DNA of 64,000 nt from Ecdyonurus torrentis (GCA_949318235.1 OX439135.1:22126501-22190500), one strand, 5' to 3'; shown: positions 34,460-44,878, counted from the first letter of the stretch. The notes: generated from the sequence alone by a model not told the origin. Made by a program: numbers and translations.

Positions 34460-37400
34460 TTAATGTTGTAATGTTTTTAGTGAAATTTTTAAGGCTTACA
34501 CAGCACATATTTTTATGTAAATTACCTGTTTTTTGCTTTTTTTATTTAAGCCTTATATCTACTCCCTTAAAATGTATAAAAATAAAACATGCATTGTTAA
34601 GATAAATTTGAAAGAAAAGGATAAGAGAAACCAGCACGAGCCTTTCCATAGTGAAGAGAGTCCCATAGATTGGTGAAAATATTTCATAGTTTCTCTCTGA
34701 GTCTGTAAGGACTGATGAAAGCATAACACACTCCATCTCTCTTGGAGTTTATTGCTGAAATATTTCCAAACAGTTTTTATATCTGTGCTAGCAAGATTTT
34801 CACCAAACTATGAGACTCTCTTCACTATGGTAAGACCAGCGCTGGTTTTTCCTAGCATTTTCTTTTAAATTTATCATACCTAACTGTGATGGTTTATTTT
34901 CCCTGAAATACATTTTTGGAAAATATAAGAAAACTCAATTCAATTTTGACTGATTTTTTGTTTATTTTGTTATTTTCCAGGCGGCAGACCACCACCTCCC
35001 AGATTCTTACCACCTAATAATAAATCTCCATTTTCACATCCACCTCCTAATGCACCTGGTATGTTACCTTTACCACCACCTCAATTTAGAGCATTCCCAC
35101 CTCCTAGAATACCTCCACCGCCTCTTATGTCACATCCACCTCCTAATTTCCCACCTAGAATGCACTTACAAAATCGTAATGATTTCCCATTTCCTTGGAT
35201 GCATCAACCGCCTCCACTTCATCCCCCACATAACATCCATCATGAACAGCAAAGAGTACAACACGCTCAACAGCAGATGCAAAATAGACAACAAAATGGT
35301 TTCCATGATCCGTACGCAGGGTTGATGTCTGGAAAAGATAAACAGTGGTTGATTAATATACAAATTTTACAATTGAATTCTCAAAAGCCATATGTTGATG
35401 ATTTTTATTATACAGTGAGTACAATAACTTTTTTTTTATTATGGATTTTTATTTACATTAATTTAACACAAAGTAGAAAACAAAAATGATAATTTTTAGT
35501 TGTAGAAACTTTGTACTAAAAACAGCAACTTCGGCCTCTGAATATTAAATCAAAAATGTAAAATTCAGAGATGAGACCATCATACAAACACATATTATGT
35601 CACTTACTCTTTCTGTAGCTTCACAAACAGCTTAAGAAACTATAAACTAGGCAACTTTAGGTATTCATGAGGTCATAAAATCCAAGTCTATAGGAGAAAT
35701 TTTAAAGTTTTCTACTTTACAAGTTTTTTTTTTTTTTTAGTTTTGTGAGGGCACAGAAGGGTTAAGTGACAAAATATTGTAAGTGTCTCATCTCATGATT
35801 ATCTTTTATTTATTTAAATTTTTTTAGACAAGGAAATCTTTAAAGCTTAGTGTTTATAAAAGAAAACAAAATGTCATTTTAATAAAAGAGGTGATTTGTG
35901 CATTGCTGTAAATTGCTTACTAAGTTAATTAAAAGCGTAGAACACCTTAAACAAAAAAGTTGTGTAATATCCTAACAAACCTGAAAGTCAACGTTGATTT
36001 GGCCGGAGTCATTGATTTCTAATTTATTTTCCTTTCACAAAATGGGGTGAGCGGGCAATGATATCACAGCTTGCTTGTTTTATGTGTGCGTGGACCAGGT
36101 GAGCTGTGACGTCAGTGCCCGCTCACACCATTTTGTGAATGGACTTTTAAGTAACTAGTTCAGTAACTAAAAACAATGAAATTTAATTTTTTTATTATTA
36201 TTATTATTTTTTTTTAAGTTTGTTAAAAGCAGAGTGCAAAATTTATAAGGATATTTCGATGTTGCTGTCCCTAAAATGTATATGTTTGTGTTAACCAGGC
36301 ATTTCAACTAAAGCAGCAGCTAGCTAGGGAGAGAGCAGGTGAGAAAGGAGTGAAGGTGTTACGCAGGGAACAAAGGACTCTGGAGCCTAGAGCTTATACT
36401 CCAGCTCAGTTTGAGGGCTCTCTGGGAAAATTACAGGTAAATATATACCATGTATATTATACTGCAGTACAAAATTTAATGTCTTGTTTTGGAAAAAAAT
36501 AAAAACAGAGAAAGTGAAGAAAGGAAGAAAATATTAAAACAAAGAATAGAAAAAGATAGGAGAAACCAGAAAGGACCTTACCATAGTGAAGAGAGTCCCA
36601 TAGTTTGGTGACAAATCTTGCTAGCACAGATATTTTACACAGTTTTTTATATCTGTGCTAGCAAGATTTTCACCAAATTGTGGGACTCTCTTCACTATGG
36701 TAAGGCCCTTGCTGGTTTCTCCTAGCCCTTTCTTTCAAATTTATCATACCTAGCTGTGATGTTCTATTTTACTTAATATATTTAAAAGAATAGAAAAGAG
36801 GACAAATTAAATCAAGTTTTAAAGGTTAGCCATGATTTGTATATCTTTGAATGTTTCCAATTTCAGGTTGTGAGTGTGACAGCTCCACGTAAGATCATAG
36901 ACATGGACTTGGTGAACTCTGAACCCTCAGAACTGGACAAACCTACGAGGGACTCGAGGCGTATCAAGCAAACATTGCTGGAGCTAGAGAGAGTGAGTAC
37001 TTACTATCCTGTCCTTTAGCATTGTGCAAACATCATTGGAGGGTAGTTGTTAGAAGACACTTCTATTTCTGAAAGTCAAAAAGTTGACCCATTAATTTTT
37101 TATATCCTATGTATGAAGTAAAAGCAAACCATAATATAATTTCATGACTTGTGACTATTAGATAAGGTAGAAATTTGCTTCAATTCTTTACCTTCATTAT
37201 TATATTTTCCCCTTGACTCCCCTGCAAGATTTCTATGGTCCACTTTGAGAGCAATGTCCCTTACATGTCTTCCGACTCTTGGCTGATTTTTTAGACACGC
37301 TGTTTCAAATTTCCCTATCTAAGGAACACTGCGATAAGTTTAGTGGCTATTTGAACTATAATGATAAGGTTAACTAAAGGTCAGGTACCTATAATGTATG

Positions 37401-38110
37401 ATGTAAACAGAGATAACCACTTGGAATTCTTGCACTCAGGTGAGACCTCAAACCTTTGTGAGGCAGTATTAGTAATAGTAATTTCGGCTGCCAATCGCGG
37501 CGCTAGTGTGTAATAGCTTGAATCATGCCTGTCTACAAATTTATACAGGAAGACATGTAAGGGACATTGCTTTGAGAGGTTATTGTAAATAATTGTAATA
37601 TCTCTGTCTGATGTGTATACAGCTGTACCTCCTGGTGCTACAACTGGAAGATCTGGCCCACCCTCTGCCCGAGGCAAGAGCTTCAGTTCAAGAAAGTAAA
37701 GAAGACCTTGTTACCAAAGTCTTAGCCACTCTCAATTGTAATTCTAATGATGATAAGCTGCCTTCTTTCCTCTGTGTTCGCAAGGGAAAGGTAAGATTAT
37801 TACAGGAGGAAGGAAAAGAAAAATCTGTACTAGAGTATTTTATTGTTCAAATTTGCAATCTTTATTAAAGCAATATATCATACAGATTTAAACATCATGG
37901 TTTGATAATAAATTCAAAGGTAAAAAATAATAAAAAAAGACCATTACATCACAGCTATGGTATGGAAAAATACACATAACCCTATAATGTGAACATAGGC
38001 CATAAAATAGTATCATTATCATTTCATTAGCTATGTAATAATGGACTTTTACTGTATTTCTTGTAATGTAGAAAATTTAATAACAAAACTTTACCTATAC
38101 ATAAAAAAAT

Positions 38111-38195
<85 letters not shown>

Positions 38196-39808
38196 CTTGG
38201 TATTTTCAAGAGACTTTATTTAAGAAAAAGAAACTTGATGATTTGTCAATAAGCACACTAAATTTGAAATTTTAATTTATTCGCTGTCTTATATTATAAT
38301 TGATTCATCACGTAATTATTATTGAAACATCGGAAGAAAATCTCTAATAATAACAATGTATGTTCCAGATATTAATACAAAGAATCATCCCCCACTTGAC
38401 GTGGTCCCAACAATCCCCTGTATGGCGTTCAGTAATGAAAAGTTTCTGGACTATAAGTCGACGTGATAATCAGGACCAGGTGTTACCAGATTTATTTCCC
38501 ATCTATAAAGACTGGAATAGTAATGCAGTGTTGCCATCATTACTTGCATTAGCTAATGCAATGTTGCCACAAGTACCAACTGATAGAACATCGTCACCTA
38601 TAAGTATCGCAGCTAGGAATCCTTTACCTGCAGCTCTTACTAATAAGGTACACTTTCATTATTTTTGTACTTGTAAATTTTGCTTGATTTGTGGGATATA
38701 CAGTAAAAACTCGGCTTTACAAATTTCTCAATATTATGAAGCCATTTTTTTGAGGTCCCAGCCATTGATATGTTTCCTTAGATACAGCTATGGGCAAATG
38801 TTTCTGAAAGGGGAGTATTGACTAATAAAGCAGCAACTGTTTTGAGGCCAACTTTTAGCAATTTTGATAACATCAGTGTTTTTGTTAAAATACGTAGAAC
38901 TTAGAAACTTAAGCAGATGTGAGTAAAATGGCTTATAGTCGGCCTCAAAATAGTTTTTTTCTTTATTATTCAATAGGCAACTTGTGTTTTTTTATAAGAA
39001 AAGCATTGAGCGGTTACAAGTGGCCTATTTAAACTGTTTGAAATCTTTTGTCAAGAGCTGTACATTTATTTTGGCCTGGGGTTTGAATATTTTTCTCTTG
39101 CTCGGGTGACAATTAAAAGCTTGCCTTAATCCATTCTCAGCCATATTTTTCTATTTATATGTTCCTATAATAAATTTAAAAGAAAATGCTAGGAGAAACC
39201 AGCAAGGGCATTACCATAGTGAAGAGAGTCCCATAGGTTGATGAAAATCTTGCTAGCACAGATATAAAAAAAAATAACACATCGGATAGCTTTTGGCATT
39301 AAACTCCAAGAGAAATGGAGTGTGTTTTGCTTCCATCAGTCCTTACAGACTTAGAGAGAAACTATGAGGCTCTGCTAGTGTTCCTACAACCTTATGTGTT
39401 GTTTTTTTTTGTTTTTTTTTGTTTTTTTTTTTTTTTTTTTGCTTTTTTTAGAAATTTCTGTTTTTCCTTGTTTTTTTACAAATTTTCTTAAAACAATTTT
39501 TTGTTAATATGTAAATAATTACGTAATGTCAACAGTTCGGTGTCTCAGTGATAGCAGCAATGATCAATAAAGCCAGTGATTTATCACGTAACAACACTCC
39601 ACCACCCTCACACCCCGAGTGGAAAGATTGGTCAAATTTCATATCTACTCTAGCAGAAGTAGCTTCAGATCTACCTTCTGAAATGTGTACGCCTATTGAA
39701 ACACTGAGAACTCCTGCTACACACCTTGTACATTTAGCCAGTAAGCCTGGATTGGCTTTAAAGAGAGCGTTAGGAGTTGATAATAATATTTTAACTGCAC
39801 AAATGTAG
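23572..39808 (+). CDS. PATL1: PAT1 homolog (mRNA decapping/deadenylation-dependent decay factor), 12 coding exons
   Basis: Exons: 23572-23610, 26334-26421, 26593-26693, 27120-27355, 31732-32050, 33015-33213, 34981-35414, 36299-36436, 36867-36992, 37623-37790, 38369-38647, 39536-39808. All introns are GT-AG; phases match at every junction and the total is exactly 2400 nt (799 aa). PAT1 bridges the decapping activators DDX6 and LSm1-7 with DCP2 in P-bodies. Visible landmarks: an acidic N-terminus ([12 protein letters not shown]...[11 protein letters not shown]) of the kind that binds DDX6; [13 protein letters not shown]; a Gln-rich exon with 23 consecutive Gln (31898-31966); a Pro-rich exon (34981-); the conserved block [14 protein letters not shown]...[30 protein letters not shown]; then the helical C-terminal domain ([11 protein letters not shown]...[14 protein letters not shown]). 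A candidate AATAAA is near 40246. The N-terminus resembles insect Pat1 from memory. Confidence 0.95.
24647..24757. repeat. MITE family I copy 2
   Basis: Perfect-looking TIR AATGCTGTTCGTAAACCC with GGGTTTACGAACAGCATT, better preserved than the copy at 19494-19617. About 111 bp. Confidence 0.75.
25023..25356. repeat. Palindromic MITE in PATL1 intron 1
   Basis: The left arm 'attaacgagctgtgagcac...cgttacagtgactccgaacc' pairs imperfectly with the right arm 'aggtttggggttattgtaac...gcgcgttatta'. The centre carries further inverted blocks ('gtgagttacagtactc' with 'gagtacccaactcac'). It directly abuts the next element. Confidence 0.55.
25358..26020. repeat. ~660-bp element with AAGGTACTACTTTAGGG terminal repeats
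   Basis: It starts AAGGTACTACTTTAGGG and ends CCCTAAAGTAGTACCTT, immediately preceded and followed by TTA/AA so that TTAA could be the target. Internal inverted blocks include 'gatacgccccctt' with 'agggggcggggcatttgcgata'. Non-coding; a long MITE. Confidence 0.65.
26099..26181. repeat. (TA)n microsatellite
   Basis: About 41 TA units without interruption, 150 bp before PATL1 exon 2. Confidence 0.97.
26890..27045. repeat. Hairpin repeat in PATL1 intron 3, related to family B
   Basis: The left arm 'ttgtattgcattctctaaaa...atagtcctgaatcgattgat' and right arm 'atctattgatgcaggacag...agaatacgcaata' pair around 'atatgcaaattt'/'aaatttgcatat'. The order of motifs (TTTT-GCATTCT-AAA-TCCTGAAT) recalls family B. 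Non-coding. Confidence 0.55.
27918..27962 (-). ncRNA. Hammerhead-like motif in Penelope terminal repeat
   Basis: Same sequence as the motif described at 31411-31455, on the minus strand of element 1. Confidence 0.4.
28398..28442 (+). ncRNA. Hammerhead-like motif in Penelope terminal repeat
   Basis: Same sequence as the motif described at 31411-31455, in the forward terminal repeat of element 1. Confidence 0.4.
28794..28838 (-). ncRNA. Hammerhead-like motif in Penelope terminal repeat
   Basis: Same sequence as the motif described at 31411-31455, in the inverted left terminal repeat of element 2. Confidence 0.4.
29042..30130 (-). pseudogene. Penelope-like reverse transcriptase (3' part) with GIY-YIG endonuclease, inverted copy
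   Basis: Open frame of 362 codons, 5'-truncated. The first ~60 residues are the end of the RT palm and start of the thumb ([10 protein letters not shown]...[16 protein letters not shown]...[18 protein letters not shown]). A thumb-like region follows ([19 protein letters not shown]). Then a linker carries a CXXC (RRCDTC) that could bind zinc. The C-terminus is a GIY-YIG-type endonuclease: [39 protein letters not shown]. These give the Y, YIG, R, H and E positions expected for the Penelope endonuclease, which nicks DNA to prime reverse transcription. The catalytic YADD region of RT is absent, so this fragment cannot be autonomous. Confidence 0.85.
30134..31207 (+). pseudogene. Penelope-like reverse transcriptase (3' part) with GIY-YIG endonuclease, forward copy
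   Basis: The mirror copy of the preceding frame, with an identical predicted protein over the 318 residues from the methionine at 30251 and open back to 30134 (357 codons plus stop). This is the copy in the transcriptional sense of the element, with the terminal repeat and tail following (31208-31600). Upstream of 30134 the frame runs into the inverted copy and loses RT homology. Its codon use (C-rich, many ACC/CCC/CAC) is clearly unlike the AT-rich host genes, as expected of a recent arrival. Confidence 0.85.
31411..31455 (+). ncRNA. Hammerhead-ribozyme-like motif with U3-A8 core
   Basis: Read in order: TTTTGA (stem I), TTGATAA (core; canonical CUGAUGA with C3 to U and G8 to A), one extra T, GTCAT-TATCAT-ATGAC (5-bp stem II), GAAA (intact), GCTC (minimal stem III plus CUC cleavage triplet), TCAAGT (stem I, pairing with the TTTTGA). 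C3 and G8 pair in the natural ribozyme fold, so U3-A8 would be a compensated change. Penelope-like elements are known to carry hammerheads in their terminal repeats, which supports the call. Activity is unknown. Confidence 0.45.
31898..31966 (+). repeat. CAA-rich trinucleotide repeat encoding polyglutamine in PATL1
   Basis: 23 consecutive Gln codons, almost all CAA with a single CAG, preceded by HQQPHQQPH-like spacing. It lies in exon 5, in the disordered part of PAT1 between two copies of a [10 protein letters not shown] motif. Confidence 0.95.
32070..32319. mobile_element. Fold-back element with 13-bp target-site duplication in PATL1 intron 5
   Basis: TATAGTTACCTAG occurs at 32070-32082 and again at 32307-32319. 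Between them a hairpin pairs 'gggagatagtatgagcttat' with 'ataagctcatactatctccc', and 'gatttgatagaaaaacacat' with its complement. The right side has an unpaired extra tail (about 32262-32306). The long TSD and one-sided tail recall the Penelope derivatives, although the sequence is different. A half copy lies near 34215-34290. Confidence 0.6.
33238..33740. repeat. ~500-bp palindromic element in PATL1 intron 6
   Basis: Long inverted arms: 'gtcaacttacttttttatca', 'gaattagacaccaacatgtt', 'atcacgcatctgacgtcaca' each recur in reverse complement on the right. TGACGTCA is at 33450-33457 and 33559-33566, one in each arm. The ends are 'ttgatcattt' and 'aaatgatcaa'. Non-coding. Confidence 0.7.
33765..34021 (+). 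mobile_element. Short Penelope-tail element
   Basis: Inverted arms ('aaaaggatagaggaacc' with 'ggtttcctctattctttcct'; 'ttgctagcacagag' with 'ctctgtgctagcaa') and a one-sided tail ending 'gcaaaagtttattttcctta'. It lacks the central ribozyme-like segment. Confidence 0.55.
34601..34902 (+). mobile_element. Penelope-tail (retrozyme-like) element with a hammerhead motif
   Basis: It begins 'gataaatttgaaagaaaagg', contains 'gagaaaccagcac' and 'ccatagtgaagagagtccca', and returns in reverse ('tgggactctcttcactatgg'-type blocks, 'ccagcgctggtttttcc'). It ends with the tail 'cctaactgtgatggtttatt', homologous to the Penelope tail 'cctaaccgcgatggtttttt'. A hammerhead-like core lies in the middle. Non-coding. 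It occupies PATL1 intron 6, sense orientation, about 80 bp before exon 7. Confidence 0.65.
34703..34773 (+). ncRNA. Candidate type I hammerhead ribozyme with intact core
   Basis: In order: CTGT-AA-GGA (34703-34711, stem I with internal loop), CTGATGA (34712-34718, canonical), one extra A, AGCA (stem II), a stem II extension (TAA with TTA; ACTCCA with TGGAGT around TCTCTCT), TGCT (stem II closes, 34753-34756), GAAA (34757-34760, canonical), TATT (34761-34764: minimal stem III and AUU cleavage triplet), TCC-AA-ACAG (34765-34773, closing stem I). GGA/TCC and CTGT/ACAG pair exactly, with AA facing AA. Only the extra A after the core and the near-absent stem III are unusual; a very short stem III is typical of Penelope/retrozyme hammerheads. 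Predicted cleavage follows 34764. Confidence 0.6.
35525..35815. repeat. Dispersed repeat family E, copy 2
   Basis: It matches 15762-16085 in block order ('gagatgagacca', 'aggtattcatgaggtca', 'tctactttacaagttttt', 'gaagggttaag', 'tctcatgatta'). It lies in PATL1 intron 7. Confidence 0.5.
35931..36141. repeat. MITE family J, copy 1 (right end lost)
   Basis: The left TIR 'aaaagcgtagaacacc' follows TTAATT. Inner arms 'cacaaaatggggtgagcggg' and 'cccgctcacaccattttgtg' pair around 'gtgtgcgtggaccagg'. TGACGTCA is at 36107-36114. The full copy is at 63424-63742, a half copy at 53255-53440. Confidence 0.6.
36535..36776 (+). mobile_element. Short Penelope-tail element
   Basis: Arms 'aaaaagataggagaaacc' with 'ggtttctcctagccctttct', 'gtgaagagagtcccatag' with 'tgggactctcttcactatgg', 'cttgctagcacagatat' with 'atatctgtgctagcaag', and a one-sided tail 'cctagctgtgatgttctatt'. 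The ribozyme-like centre is missing. PATL1 intron 8. Confidence 0.65.
37245..37578. repeat. Inverted-repeat element in PATL1 intron 9
   Basis: 'gcaatgtcccttacatgtct' on the left is matched by 'agacatgtaagggacattgc' on the right (about 37550-37570). The element ends 45 bp before exon 10, leaving a short polypyrimidine region for the acceptor. Confidence 0.6.
38116..38193. repeat. (GA)n microsatellite
   Basis: About 39 perfect GA units in PATL1 intron 10. Confidence 0.97.
38818..38980. repeat. MITE family A copy
   Basis: TIR 'ttgactaataaagcagcaac' with 'ttctttattattcaa', and inner arms 'gttttgaggccaac' with 'gtcggcctcaaaa'. PATL1 intron 11. Confidence 0.65.
39170..39375 (-). mobile_element. 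Penelope-tail element, one arm, with decayed ribozyme motif
   Basis: It begins 'taaatttaaaagaaaatgct', then 'aggagaaaccagcaagggc' and 'ccatagtgaagagagtccca'. On the minus strand (39348 down to about 39284) it reads CTGTAAGGA-CTGATGG-AAGCA...TGCC-AAAA-GCTA-TCC, the same architecture as 34703-34773 with CUGAUGA to CUGAUGG and GAAA to AAAA. The opposite arm and tail are missing. Confidence 0.55.
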
Positions 39809-39886
39809 TATATTCGGATGCTCTGTTTTTAACATAATGATTACGTCCTGACGTACAATTTTTTTATTATGTAATGTTTTTAAAGC

Positions 39887-39923
<37 letters not shown>

Positions 39924-41547
39924 GAGTAAAATTTACTTAAATTAGCAATATTGAACTACAAATATTCGTATCTGTAAGCAAATCATTGTTAAAAACAAGC
40001 TTTTTTTTTTTTTTTTTTAATGAAATCTAACGTGCTTTTGAAAGTTGCTATTTTGCATACTCTCATTGCCTTCAATAGAGCCATAATATAGTATATTGAC
40101 AAGCATTTTTTAATATATCACTGCAACATTAAATGTAATTAAAAATGCGCCCACTTCACTGAAAATTCTGAGAGGGAATGAAAATAATGATAATAAATGA
40201 CACTTTTTGCTATTATTTTTTTATATTTAATTGTTATTATTTTTCAATAAAAAAATTGTATATTAGGACATAATATTTCTATTAATGATGTATATATGTA
40301 ATTTTTTTTTTCTTAGTGATTATAGTGACACATTAGGTTGAAGAGTGATATATATTTTTTATTTTGTAATTTCCAAATTAATGATTAAAAATGACACGAA
40401 TTCTGTTTGCTTTTTTGTTTATATTTTGTCAAACTGTACTGAGAGAATTCTTAATTTAAATATTATGTTAATATGAAAAACTACTTTTTTTATTTTCATT
40501 AAAATCATATAAATGAATGTTTCAATATCACATTCTAATTAATCTGTACTTTTCATTAATGTTTTTAAGAGCAATTTGTTAGTTTTAAATATTACAGTGT
40601 TAGTTTTCCTTTAGTGCTGTGGCATTTGTATTCATTTTTCATGTATGCCTCTAAAGTTAGCAAGGAAAGAAAGGAAAAAAAGTGGGTAAAAAACTTTTCA
40701 AAACGCACCAAAAGGAAAACTTATTGATGAAAAATAGGATTTATTTTAAAGCATGTATGCAAAAAAGAAAAATTAATTTTAGGAAATCATTTGATGAATT
40801 TGTCTAAAATTTGATTAAATTATGCAATATTAATTATAATTTATACAATATCACTGCAGTAAAAAATCAAATAAACAATTTTATTCTTTGATTTAATTGT
40901 AATTATATATAAAAAGTGACTATGATTTTAAAAATATAGAATTATTTAATACTGTACTCATTTTAGTGTTAATGTTAAAAAAAAAAAAAATGTTAGATTT
41001 ATTAATAATACAAAATTATATCAGCTATAACATTTTAAATAAAAAGTCAAAATATATATTTGCCTACATGTCAAAATGAACATACTACACTTTACAAATT
41101 CCAAGTTCATCCATATAGTTATCATGTTAAAATGCGTAGAATGCTAAACGTAGATCATTGAGTCAAATTTGTAATTGACTTCGACGGGTAAACATTGATA
41201 CAGTAGATAATTTTATTTAAAAAAAAAACTCAAAAAGAAAAATGCATTGATTTTTTTTTTTAATTTTTTTTTTACTAAAACATATATTGCAAAAAATTGA
41301 CATTAACCAAATTGGTTGTACAAATTATTTTGTGTATTTTATAATGACAAATATTGCTAATTAATGACTGTGCTTATAATTCACTAAGAAAAAAAAAAGA
41401 TATGCATATCATTGTAGAGCAGCGTTTTACTTGCAAACAACTTACAAATCCAATTGTTGTATAAAATGTCTTCTTTTTTTTTATATGTTTACTTTTCTGT
41501 TCAAGGTTATCAGCTTCTGGCTGCTTCCAAAACATCTTTATGTTATT

Positions 41548-41578
<31 letters not shown>

Positions 41579-42361
41579 CAACAAGCCATGATGCTTTATA
41601 ATTTCATCCCTTGCAGCATAAAAATGATTTCCTACCCTCGATGATAATCACTTGTTTTTGTGGGTAGAATTAATACAACAAAAAAAGATGGGAAAGTGCC
41701 TGTAAGATAGAAGCTGATAGAGTATATTATGAACAAGATATTTAACAACACTTGCTAGCACTACTGATCTATTTGCTTGCATATTATGTAATAGCTAAAT
41801 TAGTAAACTGAAATGTTAACAAAAAGAGGGTAATTTGACGCTCTTCACACAATGTAATTTAAAGTTATTATCCAGACCAAATGACATGCCCTTTTAATTC
41901 ATTTAAATTAGCATGGGACACCTAAAAGTGTTGTCAATTTTCACTAGTAACCAAATGTAGCTATGCAAGAGAAGGCGACAAAAAAAAAAAAAAAAAAGTA
42001 TGCAAAACACACAAATTTTAAGCTTAGTGTCGTAAGGCAAATCTTTTAATAGGATTTCAACCCTTTTTTCCTCTCTTAATAAAGCTCAAAATTGCATCTA
42101 ACATTTTTGGATATACGACACTTACACTCTAAACCGAGAAAATATATATAGAACAACCCTGAGTTCAGGATTGTCAGCATACAATAGAAAAAGTTTTGCA
42201 AGTTGCGTACGTTGAAAATTTCCTTATACGTTTAAGGCATCACAATTGGGTTATTGGATGAAATATAGTTTTGAAATTCCATTATTGTGTTTACTAAATT
42301 AAAAAGTTATGTTGTTTGGTGTGGATGATCACTTTAGTAGCGTTTGTTTGCTAGAAGAAAA

Positions 42362-42497
42362 TTGACTAATAAAGGAACAACTGTTTTGAGGCTGACTATA
42401 AGCGATTTTGCTTCCGTTTTAATGTACTGTGCACTGTTAGTAGAAACTGGAGCGGATGTGGGTGAAATCACTTAAAGTCACCCTCTTTATTAGTCAA
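42362..42497. repeat. MITE family A copy
   Basis: TIR 'ttgactaataaaggaacaac' with 'ctttattagtcaa', and inner 'gactataagcgattttgc' with 'gaaatcacttaaagtc'. Confidence 0.7.
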
Positions 42498-42629
42498 CAA
42501 AAATCAATCTAATAATAATAATATTATAATACCGGTATGTCTACTCAATTTCAAAACATGTAACAAAAATCCATAGCAAAAGAAATTTGCATAATTTTTA
42601 TTTATAATACAAACAATGTTTTATGTATA

Positions 42630-42980
42630 CAGTCGGCGCAATGAGTGATTGAGTGTGGGCAGGGCACTGCTAACAGAGTGGTTCCGCAAAAAATGGCTGA
42701 CTATTTAGCGGAACTTTTTTAAAATGCAATGTGAACCATCAATGCAGCAGATTTAGATGACTTATATTCTATTTATTTTAAATATATTATAGGTAATAAT
42801 AAGAAAAAGCATATTTTATTCAATATAAATAGAATACGTCGTCTAAATCTCCTGCATTGATGGTCCACATTGTATTTTAAAAAAGGACCACTTAATAGTC
42901 AGCCATTTTTTCGCGGAACCTCTCTGTCAGCTGTGCCCTGCCTGGCCCTGCCCACACTCAATCACTCATTGAGCCAACTG
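42630..42980. mobile_element. 351-bp MITE with TA duplication
   Basis: It starts CAGTCGGCGCAATGAGTGAT and ends ATCACTCATTGAGCCAACTG, with TA on each side (42628-42629, 42981-42982). The arms are more than 100 bp each ('aaaaaatggctgactattta' with 'taatagtcagccattttttc'). No coding content. Tc1/mariner-like by target site. Confidence 0.75.
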
Positions 42981-44603
42981 TAGGTATGTTTTAAGTTTCC
43001 AGTTGTAAATAATCATTTTTAGTTTTATAGCTTAAATAGAAAATAATTAAGCCTGAACACAAAGAAAATATATTTTTATGTTTTTAAATAATTATTGGGA
43101 AATTTTTAAAAAAAAGGTATAATTTGGTTTTTAATTTTTTTTCTCCTAATTTAGGTAATTCAGCTTTAATTGCAATTTTTGATTAAAAATTATAATTACA
43201 TTATATATTTTTTGTGTGTTTTTAAAAAAAGAAAAAATTATATTAATTTAACATAGTAATTAATTTTTAATTAATGATATCAACTTTTTTTAAATGTATT
43301 TTAAATATAAAAACATGCTTTTGAATAGACAATTATTTTACTCATTGCAATGAATTGAGAAATAGTGTGTAAAAAAATTAATGTGTAAATGGGAATATTT
43401 GTGCAGAGAAAAAAAAAGTCCTTATTTTAGGGGGGATAATTGAAAGAAAAAACAAAAGCTGTATAAATGCTCCTATGTATATTATTTATTAAATTAAATT
43501 TATTATTCACCTTAAAGCAAAATAATGCTTCCTGTATCCCATAAATGTTAATTACATAATTCACATATATTAGTTTGATTTTGTATTATAGATAACTTCT
43601 ATAAATAATTAAAATATTTAAAAAATTATTATTTTAAATAAAACAAATATTATAATAATAATAATAAAAATGTAACTTATTAAAAAAAAAAAAAAAAAAA
43701 ATGTTGCTGCATTAATTTTTGCAACATTTTATTCAATGTTTTTCTATATTTTTTTACTTGAAAAAAAATATCAGTGTTAATAATATCAATAATCCCTCAA
43801 TAAAAATAATCATAATAAAAGTAAATATTTGATGTATAAATTCAAATTGTTTATTAAAATTTGGTCCTAAAAATTAAAAAAAAAAAGGCATATTCTGATG
43901 GAGTTAAATTTTTTATTAATTTATTTTGCTCATATTTATTAAAAATCCATTTTACTATTTTTAAGGTAAGTGTAAAATCGGATATTTTGCATATCCTTTA
44001 TTGAATTATGATAGAATAACTATCATATATGCTCTCCAGTGAATAAATCAATGAAAAATATGCTCCACCAGAAAAAGCTTTTTTTTTTTCAAAGGACTTA
44101 TGAATATATTTTTTAATTGTGTTTTTTTGTAGCCATTATCTAAATGCTATATTTTTGTTTTCTGTTCATATCCAAAAATGATCTATTATTGCATGAAATA
44201 CCTTAACTGCATGTAAAAAAATAATATTATATATACCTATATAAAAAAAAATATAAAGAATAAAAAAAATGTAGTTGCTTTAGCTTATTTACAGTTAATG
44301 CAATAATAAAATTAATTAAAAATGCACTAAAAAATTAAAATAATATTCTGGTATTTTGTTATATTATATTTAAATACCAGAATTTTTTAAACTATAAGCT
44401 TTTAAGTTAATGCATTAAATTCAATACAGTATACTTGTTAAAAATAATACAATATAAATTATTTGCACAGAGATTTTTATATGAAAAAGAAAAAAAGAAA
44501 AAAAAAGTGTTGTCTTTATGTTATATTTAATTTGTCTTTGAGATTTTTTACAGTCGTACTGCCAATAGAATGAGATTAAAAGAAAATGCCTCCATATTCA
44601 AGC

Positions 44604-44634
<31 letters not shown>

Positions 44635-44843
44635 AAACAAGAGGGAATTTACAAGAATATAGTGCTGCATAAATTTGATTTTTATTTTCTATGTTGTGTT
44701 CAATATGGGCATTTCTAAAACTATTTAGAGCTCCAAATAATCGATACCTTTAGTTTAAAAATCGATTATTTCCTTTAAAGTATTTTAATGCTACTGTTTT
44801 TCTTAATGTATTTCTTATTATTTTGGCAGTTAGACTATGCAAA

Positions 44844-44878
<35 letters not shown>

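Noticed and set aside
37381..37677. 98-codon minus-strand frame near PATL1 exon 10
   Set aside because: It crosses a MITE and the antisense of a real exon; no similarity recognised.
39284..39348. Minus-strand hammerhead copy as an active ribozyme
   Set aside because: CUGAUGG and AAAA replace the catalytic boxes and stem I pairs only through GGA/TCC; kept only as a decayed relative.
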